Source: Hirudinaria manillensis
Taxonomy: Eukaryota; Annelida; Clitellata; Hirudinida; Hirudinidae
Direction: 5' to 3'
DNA: 64,000 nucleotides
NCBI GenBank assembly: GCA_034509925.1
Contig: CM067529.1
Location: forward strand, 9,504,501 to 9,568,500
Shown here: positions 8,793-21,651 of the stretch, one piece after another
Layout: each line of letters starts with the position of its first letter
How positions within the stretch are numbered: position 1 is the first letter of the stretch
Notes under the pieces: generated by a model
Told to the model about the DNA's origin: nothing
Database searches by the model: none
What the model saw: the letters and a program-made list of their open reading frames with translations, nothing else
Program-made: the position numbers and the translations under genes

Positions 8793-11349
8793 ATGGCTGC
8801 TGTTTTGAAAAAGCGAGTAGTTGCCGAATTGAGTCAGGGCTCACAAGTACGTAACTTTCATTTTTTAAAACAAAAACAAATCAAACATAAAATATAATTA
8901 CATATATCGGTGTCTGAGGCATGCACAGTGTAACTCGGAGCCGATGGTTTTTCTTCGTTGATGACAATACATAACAGAACTCATCAATACTGTTGATTTA
9001 TTCTAAAACTTTGCATATTTTTAATTGTCAGTCACCTCCTTCAAAGAAGTTCAAGACATCAGATCCAACAGTCCAAAGACCTAATATACCCATAGATTTA
9101 AACAAATGCAAAACAGATATAGATGTCTATCAGGTCCGTTTTAAATTAGTTATATCGTTAGTAAATTTCAAACGAGAGAGCATATTAATTTCGATTATTG
9201 ATTATCGATTGTTAATTTGCAGATCTTGACTTTTGCAAATAATTATTATGGATATGAATTTCTTATTACTTTATTATGATTAACATTTTAGGCACTGACT
9301 TCCTTGTCAGAGAATTTTCCAATTGCCATGGATTCTGTGAGACCCTTGATTGACCACCTATTAGAATATTACCAACTGGAAACAGAATTCTCTGTGAAGG
9401 TGAAAATATTGGAAATCCTTCAGCAGCTCCTGCAATATCCCTCCTGTGACTCAAAGTCACTCTACCACATCATTAAGGAATACTTGAAAACTGAAAGTGA
9501 GTTGATTGCGTGTTTAAATGTTGATTTATATTCTGTAATTGATTAAATTTCAAACATCTTGGTGGTTACGATACATTTTTTTAATTTTTGCAGAATCGAA
9601 CATCGTCATCAATGAGATGCTGTCCATAATGTTGACAGTTGCTTTGATTAACTATGGGGATCACAAACTCACCACTGACATCGTTCATCTCCTACTTGAG
9701 GTATTTAAGTTATTATTTGTTTCAGATGTGACCATTAAATTTTATTTAATGTGAATCAATTACATCGATTCCTTTATTATTTGTTTTTAATAACTTCAAA
9801 GTTTAAATCTCACAAAATTAACTTTTAAAACAGCTTCTGAGAATCAAAAACCACGTTGTCCGCAGCAAATGCCTTGAAATGTTGGGTCGCATTGCATCTC
9901 CAGATTTTCCATATCCCAGCTCTCATCACTACAAACTTGGTAGGCACACCATCTTGGACGACGTCATCATCGTTTGGACTATGGATTCCGATTGGAGAGT
10001 TCGCCTGTCAGCCCTGGAAGCTCTTGTGAGTGGTCTTTTATTCATGATTAGTCAAGACTATTTAATTATTCATTCATTATAGTTTATTTGTTATTGTTTT
10101 TCAATGTTAAGTAATTATGTATAGAGACGTACAAACTCAATGAAAATATTACACTCCACTAATTGGCATCATGCCATCTTGTTGACTACCATTAAGTGTT
10201 TTTTTTTTTCGTTTTCAGTTGACCTGGCACCATCGAAAGCTACCTCTGGGAAGCTCCCTCTATGGACACCTGACGACGTTGTTGGAGGACGACGAGGAAA
10301 AGGTCAGGTCGACGACTCTCAAGTTGCTGTGGGTCGTGGCTCAGAGGAATCCTGACATGTAAGTTGTTATCATTTAAAACTAGTTTGTCTTTGTTTTACA
10401 TTATTGTTTTCAATGTTATGTAATTACGTATAGGTATGTACAAACTCAATGAAAAATATTAACTAGTCTTCTATTAAATAGAAAATAATAATAGTCTGTT
10501 ATTTTTGTTTTCTTCAAATTACTTTTCAATTGCTAAAAATCTGTCGTCTTCATGCTCTGATGTCTCTAGAGAGTAATGTCATCAGTTTAGTTGCAATGCT
10601 GGATTTTTAATTTGATTATAATTTATTTGTAATTTGATTGTTCCAACTTTGTTATTCTTCTACTCCAGGATGATAGAGACGAAGGAGGGCAATGAAATCG
10701 TGGCTGACAATTGCTTCGTCAAGTTGTGCGAAGCCACCACGGACATTTCCATTTCCGTGCGCACGCACGCATCGAGATTGCTCGTAAGTGAGATTTTAAT
10801 CTATTCTAATTAATTGTTATTTATGCTAATTATGGAGTTATTGTGGTTGAATAATAAGATCGTATAATTAGATAGTAGATAGCAATCATTCAATGCAATG
10901 TTATGAACAAAGTATTATTGTTTTCATGCTAATTGACAGGGAAATATACAAGAAGTCAGCGTGCCCATCTTGTTTCAAACATTGGAGAAGAAGCTCATGT
11001 CCAACTATAGGGTTTGTATTCATTGATAGCTGTTAATTTATAATTCGTTTACGTTAAGGTTAAGATGAATTTATAATTTAAGATGCCTTAAGACGTAAGC
11101 ATTTTAAAGCAGCCATTCATAACCTGATTTTTCATTACATATTCGTTACTATAACCATCAGAAAAAGGTGAGCGCCCACGAGAGGCAGAGGGAGATGTTC
11201 ATGTCCGGGGAATGGTCGGCCGGGAAGGTGGCAGACGACGCCCCGAGAGAGAAACTCAACCCGAACAGCGTCACCATCGTCTCGAAGGGGGCCTGTGGTG
11301 CCTTCGTCAATGGATTGGAGGATGAGTTTTCATGTCAGTACATTAGCAT

Positions 11350-11408
<59 letters not shown>

Positions 11409-14400
11409 TAATACTGTTGTAATCATATACATATTGCAATTTATCATTTTTTATTATTATTGGTGTAGTTATTAGTATTTTTATTAGTGTCCATATGTTA
11501 TTAGCGTGATTTAGTAGGTTATAATTAGTTATGGCAAAATACAGTAAAACCTAAATTAGGGAACCCAAGAATAGGGTGAGAGCCACCCTAAGGACTGCCT
11601 TTCCAGTAGCTAACTTTAGTTTAACACATAGACACTTAGTTAAAGGGACACTATTGTTATGCGAAATCCAGATGTCTCTACGAGCATCTTTGTTACTGTA
11701 TTTTGTATGCAAATCATTCAACGTAAACCATTATTTATAATCAATCTCTATTAATTGGCCGGTTTGAATTAATTAATTAATTAACGTTAATTAATTAATT
11801 AACGACATACGTTCTCTTTTCAAGGCGTCAGGAATGCCTCCCTGGATTCCCTGTGCGGCTTCTCCTGCCGGCACCCGACCTTCTTGCAGTACAGTCAGGA
11901 CTTTGTCGTGGACATGTTGACAGATGAGATCGACTCAGTTCGTCTCAACGGCATCAACAGCCTCCACAAGATGAGCCAACTCCTGAGCATCAGGGACGAC
12001 CAACTGGAGTTGATATTGGGCATACTGAAGGTGAGTCGACTGAGTTTAACGTGTCGAAGTTGCTTAATTAATTGTTATGATTGCTTTGTATATATGCTTT
12101 TATATATATATATATATACAAAGTTAGTATTAAGCATTAATATATATATATATATATATTGTAATAATTATACATAGACCTTTATTGGTGTAATTAATTA
12201 TTATTATTATTATTTAAATAAATATAATAACTTGTTAATTAATAATTGACAGGACTTCTATTCCTACATGAGAGAGGCCACTCACAGACTATTGTCTTCC
12301 TGCACCCTTTCAACCACAACTGGAATCAAAATGACGGTCACGTGTCTCCTTCAGAATCTGTCTCAGTATCCTGGCGATAGGCCAAGTATCTGGAGGTTGG
12401 TTTGAACATCATTGGTTATTTACATTTATAACCATTATTTATTTATTTATTAACGATTGAATTATTCTATTTTATTAATATATTATGTATAAATTTATAA
12501 AAATGTTATTATATTTAGTGTGTTTATAGTAATAACATTTTAATAATTTATATTTTGTTTTTTTTTGCCACGTCTAAAGATTATCCCCATTTTTTTTTTA
12601 TTTCCCACAGGACGATGAAAGCATTGGGCGAGCGGAATTCAACCCTCGTCTTTGCAGTTTTGCCTTCCCTGTTGGGTCTCCATCAGTTCTTTGACAGTAA
12701 AGAGAACCCACTCGATGACCCTGCACGTGAGTCGAGTTGCATTTGTTTTTAGATTCTTAATTAATTAATCTTAATTCTTAATTAAATGATTAATTAATTC
12801 TTAATTTAATAACTTTGCATGACAGTCTAATTTAATATTTTAATTTATTTTCTGATTGTCAACATGAAATGTTTAACATTTTATTAACCTGTTTTAATAA
12901 TTTTTCAGATATCGCCCTCATGATTCTGGCTTCAAATGCTTCATTGAACTGCTCAACAATGACCACCATCCTGCCTCCAAACATCTTTGCACACTTCACA
13001 CACCTCAACAGCCTCTATCCTCACCTCGTACCAGAAACCAGAGTTAGTATTAAGCATTATTATTATTATTATTGTTATTTTGTGGAAATTTCTAAATCTC
13101 TGTGATGGTCAAAGTGGAGTTTCACTACCACAAAGACCATCACTTGTTTGGCATGTCATTCCACATCTTTGATTGCTTTTGCCATGTCTTTGGAATATCC
13201 TGCTTTTGTTTGCTATCATAAATACTTTATAATGTACTTTCTTTCAGTTCCCACATAGTGGCATAACAAACATGTGCAAAGCTCCGACGGCTTCCTTGTC
13301 GACTCAGAAGAAGTTCATGAATACGGTGCTCTCCCAGTTAGCCAAAATCAACTTCATGCGTAACGTTTCATCCGCGTACCAACTCCTCAAGATCGCCTGC
13401 AGGTCAGTGCACCACTGTTTTGATGATGATGGTGATGATTACTATTAGAAGCTGCATTGTTAATTAATAAGCTAATAATTATAAATAAGTTCAGACACTG
13501 CTTTGGTATTTAAAAATATTGAATGTTATTTCCATGGTGGTGTTGGTAACATAAGAAAAAAGGCTTAGGATGTTTGTATTTATTATAACGTTACATTTTA
13601 AAACTCAAATTCATCTTTTCATTATCGTTGTTGTTATTCCAGGGACTTGAATAAAGTCAATGAATTGGCACAGGACATGTCAGCCACTGCCATGTTTGTG
13701 GCACTCCACTTGAGGTGTCAAATAAAAATCAACGAGGTTCGTCATAAATCAATTTATTAATTAATTATTAATTAATTCAATTTAATTTTAATCATCACTT
13801 TCAAGTTAATTTATGTTAATAAGTTAATTCATTAATTAAACTGACAACGTTGCCATATTGTTGCAGATTTTAACAGAAAACAAGTTCACGCTTGGATGGG
13901 ACGGATTGGCCTCCGTAGGTCAGCAGATACAAAAGGTATTTTCATTTTTAGATGCTTTAGAAACACCATTGGTATCCTATCTATCTATCTATCTTAACAT
14001 GGCTGATGATTACATTATTTATTCCACTGACCTTGTGAGTTCCTGCACGTAACCTAAGGCCATCTACTTTGTTAACTTTCAATTCTTAATCATCATCATT
14101 ACCACCACTTAATAATCATCATCCCTTGCAAACGTATGTGATATATATAAACGTCAATAACTTAATCATCAACAGCTCCTGAGGACCCTGACGTACATGA
14201 AGACGACCTTCATAGGCATCACCAGCTCTCAGTTAGTGGAGATACAACAGCTCTCCCTGGTCGCCAGTGCATTTCAAATCATCTACGACTACCAGTCATC
14301 AAGTCCTGCCTGCAGGAAAAGCGCTTGCTTTATGTTCTCGGATCAAGTTGCAAAGTTGAACGAGTGAGTTGAACCGAAAGCGTCAATGTTCATTTCTCCA

Positions 14401-15457
14401 TTATTCAGTGATTCAATACGGACATTTGCCATCAAGTGGCGCACACACCACTTATGTCCTTTTGTAACAGGAACTTTGCAATGCATTTGTTTTTAATTTT
14501 ATTAATTAACTAACTCTTTATTAATTAACTATTAACCATTGATTTTAATTTCCAGTCTCCTCTCTCAAACCAATCTGCCTTCGACGAGGATGCTTTCCTA
14601 CCTGAACACGGAATTCAATTTGCCTCACAACAGGGAAGTCACGAACTACCACGCGGTCCTCCTCTCGGCGCTCGAAGTTCACGCGAGTACGGTGCCACAG
14701 CTGCCGCAAGTTGACAATCAGTTGTTGATCATGAAGGCCACCATCATTGAACCAACCAGTAAGTCAACGAACGATAACAGAATCTTTGATTGTTTTGATT
14801 GATACGATTGATATGTCTCAGGACACGTAACAACACCACGTCTCCTTTTTCAGGCGATTCGGACTTTGTGCACACGGTCGTACCCAACTACATCCTGCCT
14901 TTAAAGATGATCGTAGAATTAGAGAATGTGGAGAACATCGATAGGATCAGAATTTACGTAAGTTTGACATAATCTGAATTCCTGATTTGATTTTGAATTT
15001 TGAAAATTAACCCAAGAAAGTTATTATAACCATTTCATTGATGCTCACAGGTCCAGTATACCAACCAAAGACAATACTTGACGAAGCCAAAAAGCCTGGA
15101 CTTCCAAACCATCAACAGAATGAATCACAAGCTCGAAACCATGGTGATGCTTTCGGGTGCCATGTGGTCTGGTAAGATTCTTCCGCTCATGAATTCATTT
15201 CATTTTAGCCTGAAACCAAGCCTCGCTTATTAATAATAAGATTTTTAAATGAAATATTTTCTTCTGCAGAGCCTTGTCAGGTGCGCATAAGCATCGTTTA
15301 CATTCCGCCCGATCCCCTTGGCGATCTGCCGGCCTGCGTCACGTCGAAACTGTTGGAAGAGTCGAAGTTTGCAACTTCAGAAGAGTACATCCAGCTGTCC
15401 AAGGTGGTCACGGCGACCGTTCAACCGGGCCTTCAGAGGGATTCTCTTTGTTTTTGA
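8793..15457 (+). CDS. INTS4: Integrator complex subunit 4, 21 exons, 959 aa
   Basis: INTS4 is the scaffold of the Integrator cleavage module (with INTS9 and INTS11), which cuts snRNA and other nascent transcripts in the nucleus. Exons: 8793-8846, 9032-9133, 9292-9496, 9594-9700, 9834-10025, 10219-10358, 10669-10783, 10940-11011, 11162-11333, 11825-12030, 12253-12395, 12611-12726, 12909-13042, 13248-13402, 13643-13736, 13867-13935, 14176-14363, 14556-14758, 14854-14957, 15051-15171, 15270-15457. All junctions are GT-AG and in phase. The start MAAVLKKRVVAEL matches the family N-terminus. HEAT repeats fill the first two thirds. Hallmarks include SAHERQREMFMSGEWSAGK, DDAPRE, GACGAFVNGLEDEF and DFVVDMLTDEIDSVRLNGI. 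The C-terminal beta domain includes the KATIIEP segment. Length is close to the usual 960 aa. AATAAA lies at 15750. Confidence 0.96.
11348..11410. repeat. (ATTT)n microsatellite in an INTS4 intron
   Basis: About 60 bases of uninterrupted TTTA repeats shortly after the donor of exon 9. Confidence 0.95.
12100..12161. repeat. Two (AT)n tracts in an INTS4 intron
   Basis: TATATATATA runs around 12103-12118 and 12140-12160 separated by about 20 bases. Confidence 0.9.
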
Positions 15458-15749
15458 TGTATGTATGTACTGCATAATTTTATAAATCTATTCAAAGATT
15501 ACCTTCTGCAGTTGCTGCAAACTCTGAAGTTTTATTTTTATGGCTTACAGTTTATGTTTGAAACATTTATAATTTATGCTACGTTCAGTGACAGAAGCAC
15601 GTATGAGAATCTGATTATTTGTTGGTAACAACCCTTGTGGTTGTTAGGTAATTCTGGAGTCTTAAATATATTTGAAAGAAATAAGTTATGATTTGTTGAT
15701 TGGATTCAAATTGCTTCTTTGAATGCTTCTCAGTGGAACTGTTGTTTAT

Positions 15750-15755
15750 AATAAA
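15750..15755 (+). terminator. AATAAA, candidate polyadenylation signal of INTS4
   Basis: First good AATAAA after the INTS4 stop codon, about 290 bases downstream. The dispersed repeat block R begins about 25 bases later. Confidence 0.45.
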
Positions 15756-15780
15756 TCGAGTCCTGTTGTGTTTTACATTT

Positions 15781-16078
15781 TTATGCTTATTAATCAAATA
15801 CGTGAATCTTAATTGTTTGTCATATTGCAAGCATTTTGCATCAACTTTTCAAAGATCAAATGCCATCCCAAATCGTGACTTTAGAGGGACCCATTCATGG
15901 AAATCATTGAAACATTTTATTCAATATAGTATTCGAAGTATAAAACTTAAGAATTTCAGACTGTTAAATGTAACAAATGTTTTCGAAAAACTCAAAGCGA
16001 AAAGACTTAATTATTTATTAAAGTTTAACAATGGCAAGGCACAATAATAATAATAACTGGCTAATTAAGGGCTCTTAA
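15781..16078 (+). repeat. Dispersed repeat block R, copy 1
   Basis: About 300 bases that recur at 29140-29442 in the same orientation, with roughly one change per 15-20 bases. Shared landmarks are GTGAATCTTAATTGTTTGTCAT near the left end, TTTCAGACTGTTAAATGTAA in the middle and GGCTAATTAAGGGCTCTT at the right end. At the other site the block is the 3' flank of the kinase-like gene and homology stops at that gene's stop codon, so this copy looks like a duplicated 3' UTR. No obvious terminal repeats. Confidence 0.8.
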
Positions 16079-16299
16079 ATGAACAAGATTGTCCGCATCG
16101 AACTTGAACGTGGAAATCGAAGTTGTCGACTGAGCCAAGTTATGTTTTGGGTGATCGAGTTGATTGCGTCTCTAAGCAACGCAACTGATGCCTAGTGAAG
16201 AGAATGCGTTTACGTGTTTGTGACCCCTTTTATTAATAAATGAACACATGTGGACCTGCATCCCAAAAGACCATGAATTGTAAAATTGCAATTATATAA

Positions 16300-16783
16300 C
16301 ATGTGTCACCGGAGACCAGTAAAACCGTTGAAGCTGGGCAGTCAAGAGAAAAAGGTACGTGTTGAAAATGAAATGAACGAATATTTCGGAAATAAATAAA
16401 TAAAAATAACACCATCAGTCCCAGCCGCCCCTTTAACTGTGGCCGAACTTCGTCTTCCGTCAAAAATTATTTCCGGCGACTCCTCAGGAACGCTGGAAAG
16501 AGGAGTGTCATTGGCTTGCAAAAAAAGTCGAAGAGGATTGGTATTCCTTTTTACAGAGAATTCGTTTCAGCAGAGGGTTCACAGTAAGTATATCTGAAAT
16601 TTTTATTAAATTAATATGATAGCGTTTTACATTAGAAAATATTTGAATATGCATGGTTTCATGATTTTAGTGCCTCTGGGGCTTATGTTAGTGACGGGAA
16701 GACCCGAAGACATATGTCCCAAAACGCCTTCTGAGTTGGAAGATCTGAGGCTGGAGGCAGAAAATCTGCCTCATCTCTCATGA
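16300..16783 (+). CDS. Possible small unrecognised gene, two to three exons, start unknown
   Basis: Three open segments join in phase across good splice sites: about 16300-16354 (donor GTACGT), 16419-16583 (acceptor CATCAG, donor GTAAGT) and 16671-16783 (acceptor TTTTAG, ending CTCTCATGA). The joined product runs through VAELRLPSKIISGDSS, GTLERGVSLACKKSRRG and PLGLMLVTGRPEDICPKT. I recognise no domain; the GDSSGT-ACKK stretch faintly recalls proteasome assembly chaperone 4, but too weakly to name it. No convincing ATG exon was found upstream. It sits between the two INTS4-side repeats and the Ig gene on the opposite strand. Confidence 0.3.
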
Positions 16784-16955
16784 ACGAAGAAGGTTAGCCT
16801 TCTGCCCGCCGTAGCGCAGCGCAAAAATGAACATTTAGGTATGAATTTTATTACATCGAATATGCAAATCTGAGTTGCGTTGAGAACATAACGGCCAGCC
16901 AAAGCCCACTTTGAAGCATTGAACGCCATCCGGCCCTTGCAGGTCTTTTTTATTA

Positions 16956-17106
16956 TTAAAGTCAAACGAGCTTATCAACTATGAAATGATAATCAAGTGA
17001 ATACTAATAACATACTCAACCAATGCAGTGATGGCATCGTTGCTCTGGAAGACGTTGCGCTTGTAACGTTGTCTACCAAAAGCAAAATGAGATTCGTGAG
17101 CATCGT
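16956..17106. repeat. Dispersed repeat block S, copy 1
   Basis: About 150 bases, about 90 percent alike with 28896-29046 in the same orientation (TAAAGTCAAACGAGCTTATC to TGAGATTCGTGAGCATC). On the minus strand two frames are open in both copies: one reads DAHESHFAFG, QRYKR, VFQSNDAITALVEYV; the other reads MLTNLIL and SSRATMPSLHWLSML. Here the second frame could be the last exon of the Ig gene. Synonymous-type changes slightly favour the first frame as the ancestral coding one. Confidence 0.7.
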
Positions 17107-20100
17107 AAATAAAAAATATTTGAAAATTTTATCTTCAAATTAATTGCCGGTATGGTATTATCATGCGGTAGTAAAATGATAGACCTGATAAGACTTTTGC
17201 CTCTTTATAGATATCCACTGTAAACCTCTTAACACCTGCCTTCTCACACGTCCAAACGTATGTTCCACTGTCATTTTCATCGCAACTTTTCAATGTGACG
17301 TGTTTCAAGGTTTGGTTCCATGAATATTTATGATTTGTATTAAGAATTCCATGGCGCATGATGAAGTCTGGTTGGGATTTCTTCCTAAACTTAGAGGACA
17401 CCTCTTCTTCAGGACATGGAGATGCAAAATTGATGTCATCACCAATCAAGCATTTCAGATGAATGGAATGGTCTAAAAAGCAAGCGAAAAATTAAAAACC
17501 CCAATGTATCGTAAAGACTCATTACATTCTCAACGACATTATTACAATTACGAATGACAGAAAATAGTAATCGGAAAATTCATCACTAGAAAATTCAACG
17601 AACGGAAAGTTCATCGCATCGTCATTTTTAAAAGGGAAAATAAATTGAAGTTACTTACGAGGACGACCATTTTTAATAGAGTAAGACAACATACACATTT
17701 AACAGTTGTAATTGAAGAATTTTTTCGCAGAAGAGGTTTGTATATACAGCGCATACATTTGTTTTTCTTGAAATTGTTGGTCTTAAGGTTGGGACACTCA
17801 AGTTTTTTAACCATAATTTTGTTGATACAAGTCCTATATAATCCATTTATTTATATGATACGCAGATGATCATTAAGTACTGTGAGATATTAATTTCAGT
17901 AATTTTGGACAACTATCTTTTGTAATTAAAGCAAAAAACTACAAATATGATTTTAAAAAATGAAAATCGGTGAGCCTCATATGAAAGCAAAAATCTTTAT
18001 CTTTCCGGCTAAAACAAACGTTTAAAATACATAATAAATAAAGCCGACAATGTGTTTTGTCATTATTTTTTGAAATGTTTCCTGAACTCAATCTTTCATT
18101 GATTCCAAGAATAGTTTCAGCCTCTATTCTTCCAACTTTATCATTTCCTCGTTCAGACATTTTTTGCAATTAAAAGTGATAGTTTTTTGCCTAACATTAG
18201 AATATTGATTAGTGAGCAACCCCCGCATATTTTCAGTAGGATTTAGGTACGGAGATCAAGCAGACCACTTTAAAACTCAGATTCTTCTTACGGAAAATGA
18301 CCTTTTTTGGTAATTTTGTTTCCCCTTTAAAACCACCACATCTGGTGAACCAAGAGAAGAAATGGCAGCCCAACAATGACCTCCAAAATTTCTTTTCAAG
18401 AGTGATTTTAGGGACTTCTGAGATTTTGCCAACAATATTTGAAACCATATGGATTGGCAAAATTTAAATGTTTTTTATCTGAAAAATTGCAATGCTCCAA
18501 TTCACTTCCAAATTCATCATGAACCTGAGCCAATTCAATCGAATCCTTTTGTGATGTTCTGTTAAGAATGTCTTACTAGCGCTTTCTAGACTTTACATAT
18601 CGGCTTCTCCGAAAATATCTACATATTTCAGACTGGCTTAAATTCAATTTCAACTTTTCTTTGAAGCATTCCCCTTGCAAGGGGGGAACAAGAAGTCTCT
18701 TCTGACGATGATCCAGTTCTCGAGGTCTTCCTGATACTTGGTTCTATAACTATCTGAATCCTTTTAAAATCATCTGCCAACATTTCTGGAACATTTCAAC
18801 CTTTTTTAAATTTCAGAGACGACTTTATTTAGCTCATTTAATGCCTTAATTTGTCCTTTCTCCATTTCAACAAGAACCCAATCAACTTATTATAAAGTAA
18901 CTTATTATAAGTTTATAATTTTATAGTTTAACTAGCATTTTTTATTTAATCAAATAATTAAAATATGTCTTCTTTAAATATATAATCTTATTATAGCAGC
19001 CACTAGTAACGGTCGATGTAATAAAATGATATTTCCTGCACAGGAAGGGACACCATCCTCAATCTTTGAAAGGCCTTTAAACAACATCAAAGGGATTTTC
19101 CATGGAGTTCCATTCATATTCATAGGTGAGAATAGAGGCATGAAATAATTTAAACTTTGGGCAATTATAAGCTAAGGTTTTTTCAGAAAATTAGACAAAA
19201 TATAAAATTTTAGCCACTGACTCAACCTTATGACATGCACTGTACTAGAAGGCGCGCAAAAGTTGCTGGCGGGCTAGCGTTACATACTTCAAAGCGGGCT
19301 TCGGCAGATCATTATATTCATTATATCGATTTGCCTATTTGATAAATTCTGAACATTCTAAATGGTTCTATTTTAAAAGGCATTGTAGCCAATAAAATAA
19401 TATATAACATTGAGTAATACTGGACCATGGTGTTACTATCGAGATATCCTTGGCTGGACTTAAGGGAAAATGGGTAATATGGGGCACATGTAAAAAGTTA
19501 TAATTAATTGTTTCTTTTGCATTTGTCGAAGGCACATTGTTATAAGTTCGATGCTAGCATGAATGAATTTTCTGGCAATGAATATTCAGTAAACCACAAA
19601 AAATTGGTACCTGAAAAAAGAACCTCCAAATGAAACTGTCTATTAACATTGCTCCTCCCACACATCCAAATATACGTTCCTTCATCATTTTTACTGCAAT
19701 TCTGCAGAATGACGTGTTCCTTAAGTTCATTAAACTCGTATTTAACGGGATCCTCCAAATTTCCATCATGAACAATGAACCCTCCTTGGAATAGTTTTTT
19801 GAATCTGAAGGAATCCAATTCCTCAGGGCAACAAGGACATTCAAAACTGACTTCTTGTCCGAAATGACATTTCAAAAGGACTTCTTCGGCTGAAAAATGA
19901 ACATTTGTGACAGCTTGTTCGGGCAATTTGTTATTAATTTTCCCTTACTATCGAGGTTCTAGGTTATGCAAGATTGTTCATATGTCAATAGTAATTGAAT
20001 TTAATTTGTGTCAATAGAAACTCAACAAAAATTGTCAAAACCAAAAATTACAGTGAAACGGATTAATAGTTTAGACAATCTCTAACCTTTCATCGTATGA

Positions 20101-20390
20101 GAATCTGTTTAAAGTAATTTTATTAAAATTATTTCCAAGGGAAACTAGAAACTCTGAGCTGATAGAAAATCAAAAATCTTCATTAAAAGTCATGAATCAA
20201 GCTTTCCTTTATGTTGGTCTAATGACATCATTTAGTGTTAGTATGAAAGTAATGAAACAAAGCCAAATCAACGTGTGAGAAAATTTTTCATTTAAATATA
20301 GAATTTCAAACCTGCAATAAAGTCTAACATTTGGCACAAAACAATAAGAAAACGGAGCCGTTGCAAAATAAACAGAGACCTCATTTTCAT
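16993..20390 (-). CDS. Two-Ig-domain secreted or membrane protein, copy 1
   Basis: Exon 1 (20312-20390) encodes a signal peptide, MKMRSLFILQRLRFLIVL and on. Exons 2 (19611-19889) and 3 (17185-17472) each encode one Ig-like domain of about 93-96 residues, and all introns are phase 1, the usual pattern for extracellular Ig genes. Domain 1 carries KCHFGQEVSFECPCCPEE and NDEGTYIWMC; domain 2 carries LKCLIGDDINFASPCPEE and NDSGTYVWTC. The D-x-G-T-Y-x-W-x-C motif is the second-cysteine signature with Trp two before Cys. A candidate last exon (16993-17132) gives a hydrophobic stretch FLFTMLTNLILLLV and a short tail, but its acceptor is weak. Intron 2 holds a dead Tc1 element. Ligand and function are unknown; a recognition or adhesion receptor is a guess from the fold. 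The last exon is uncertain. Confidence 0.6.
17880..19244 (-). mobile_element. Dead Tc1/mariner element 1
   Basis: On the minus strand, broken frames read IFSDKKHLNF and GFKYCWQNLR (Tc1 FSDEK.FN, GF.Y.WHDLR), then a degraded SPDLNPTEN-like segment near 18200, then ESMKD-QETFQKIM near the C-terminus. The right end TGACATGCACTGTA at 19231-19244 matches the right end of element 2 (TGACGTGCATTGTA). The left boundary near 17880 is only estimated. It lies within the large intron of the Ig gene. Confidence 0.65.
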
Positions 20391-20670
20391 CAATTGTGAT
20401 CAAAATGATAACGATAAGTCTGCAAAATAAGTGAATGTGGGCTAAATAAAAAAAGACAATTTTCCAAAAGTCTCAAATGATAAGTTTTTTTAAAATGCGG
20501 CATTAATCGAAAGTATTTCTTTAAATACAAGAACTAATCAATTTAACGAAAACTAAATTAAATAAGAAATGTTATTATTCACCCGATCTTTTGAGAGTCT
20601 TATGTATCTAATTCACAATGTATGTAAAACGACTACAAGACGAGGTCTAAGTGCAGCAAAATAATTTATA

Positions 20671-21651
20671 TAGAGTGCGCGTCATTAAGTCAGGACAGTT
20701 GCATATTTTGACATAGTTTTACTTCCCCTCTAAGTACTAAATCTGAAGAACCTCGAGAGACCATCACTTAGCCACCTCAAACATTTCTTTTAAAAAATTA
20801 TTTTTTGGTTCTTCTGACATCATGCCAATGATATTTGAATTCATCTGGACCATTTAAGTTAAATTTCTTTTCATCTGAAAAAATAACGGAGTTCCAGTTT
20901 ATCAAAATCCAACATTTCCTTTGCCCAGTTCAGTCGGAGCTTCCTGTTGGCTTCCGTCAGTTCTGACGCTTAACAAACTAGAAAATTACTTCTACGGAGA
21001 CATCTCAATATTGTCGATCTATTGACATTTAGGTTTAAGCTACTTTTTAGGTCCTTTGTTGAACTGAGCCCCTTGGAAGCTTCGCGAAGGATGACTCTTC
21101 TCTGACGTTCATGGAGTTTTTTCGGTTTTCCAGGGGAACAAATTGTTCCATAACTTTGAGGATCACTTAAAAAATGACTAATAACATTTCAGAGCGATTC
21201 AACCTCCTAGAAATTTCAGAAATTGATAAATTTATGTAAAAGAAAGAATTTGTCATTTTTCAATACCGTTAAGTTGCTTTGCCAAACCCATCTATAATAA
21301 AGTTAGCTATCTGTATTTTATTCTACAAACATGTTACGGGCATCAAGTAATATATAAGGACTCTTATTATGTTAATGGCTTTTGTGAAATCTGTGTTAAA
21401 ATTTCTTTTTCCACAACGGAAGAGACCCCATGCTCCGTTGCGGAAATTCCGAGAAACAACATCAAAAGCGTTTCTTGGTGGATTCTCATCAATATTCAAA
21501 TTTCATTGTGAGATTTTATTGAATAGTAATTAATTACTTTCTCGTGATCGCTAAAATCAGCATTTTGACAAAAGTTTAACGGTAATTTTAAATGTAGAGA
21601 TAGAGATAGTGTGATTCTTGAACCTGTCCTATCTTTATGACGTGCATTGTA
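20671..21651 (-). mobile_element. Dead Tc1/mariner element 2 with recognisable terminal inverted repeats
   Basis: The left end TAGAGTGCGCGTCATTAAGT pairs with the reverse complement of the right end TACAATGCACGTCATAAAGA over about 28 bases, both continuing into CAGGACAG/TAGGACAG. Length is about 980 bp. The minus strand carries decayed transposase pieces: ISEISRRLNRS (helix-turn-helix), then LRLNWAKEMLDFDKLE, FSDEK-like and FKYHWHDV. Several frameshifts make it non-functional. TA at each end fits Tc1/mariner insertion. Confidence 0.75.
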
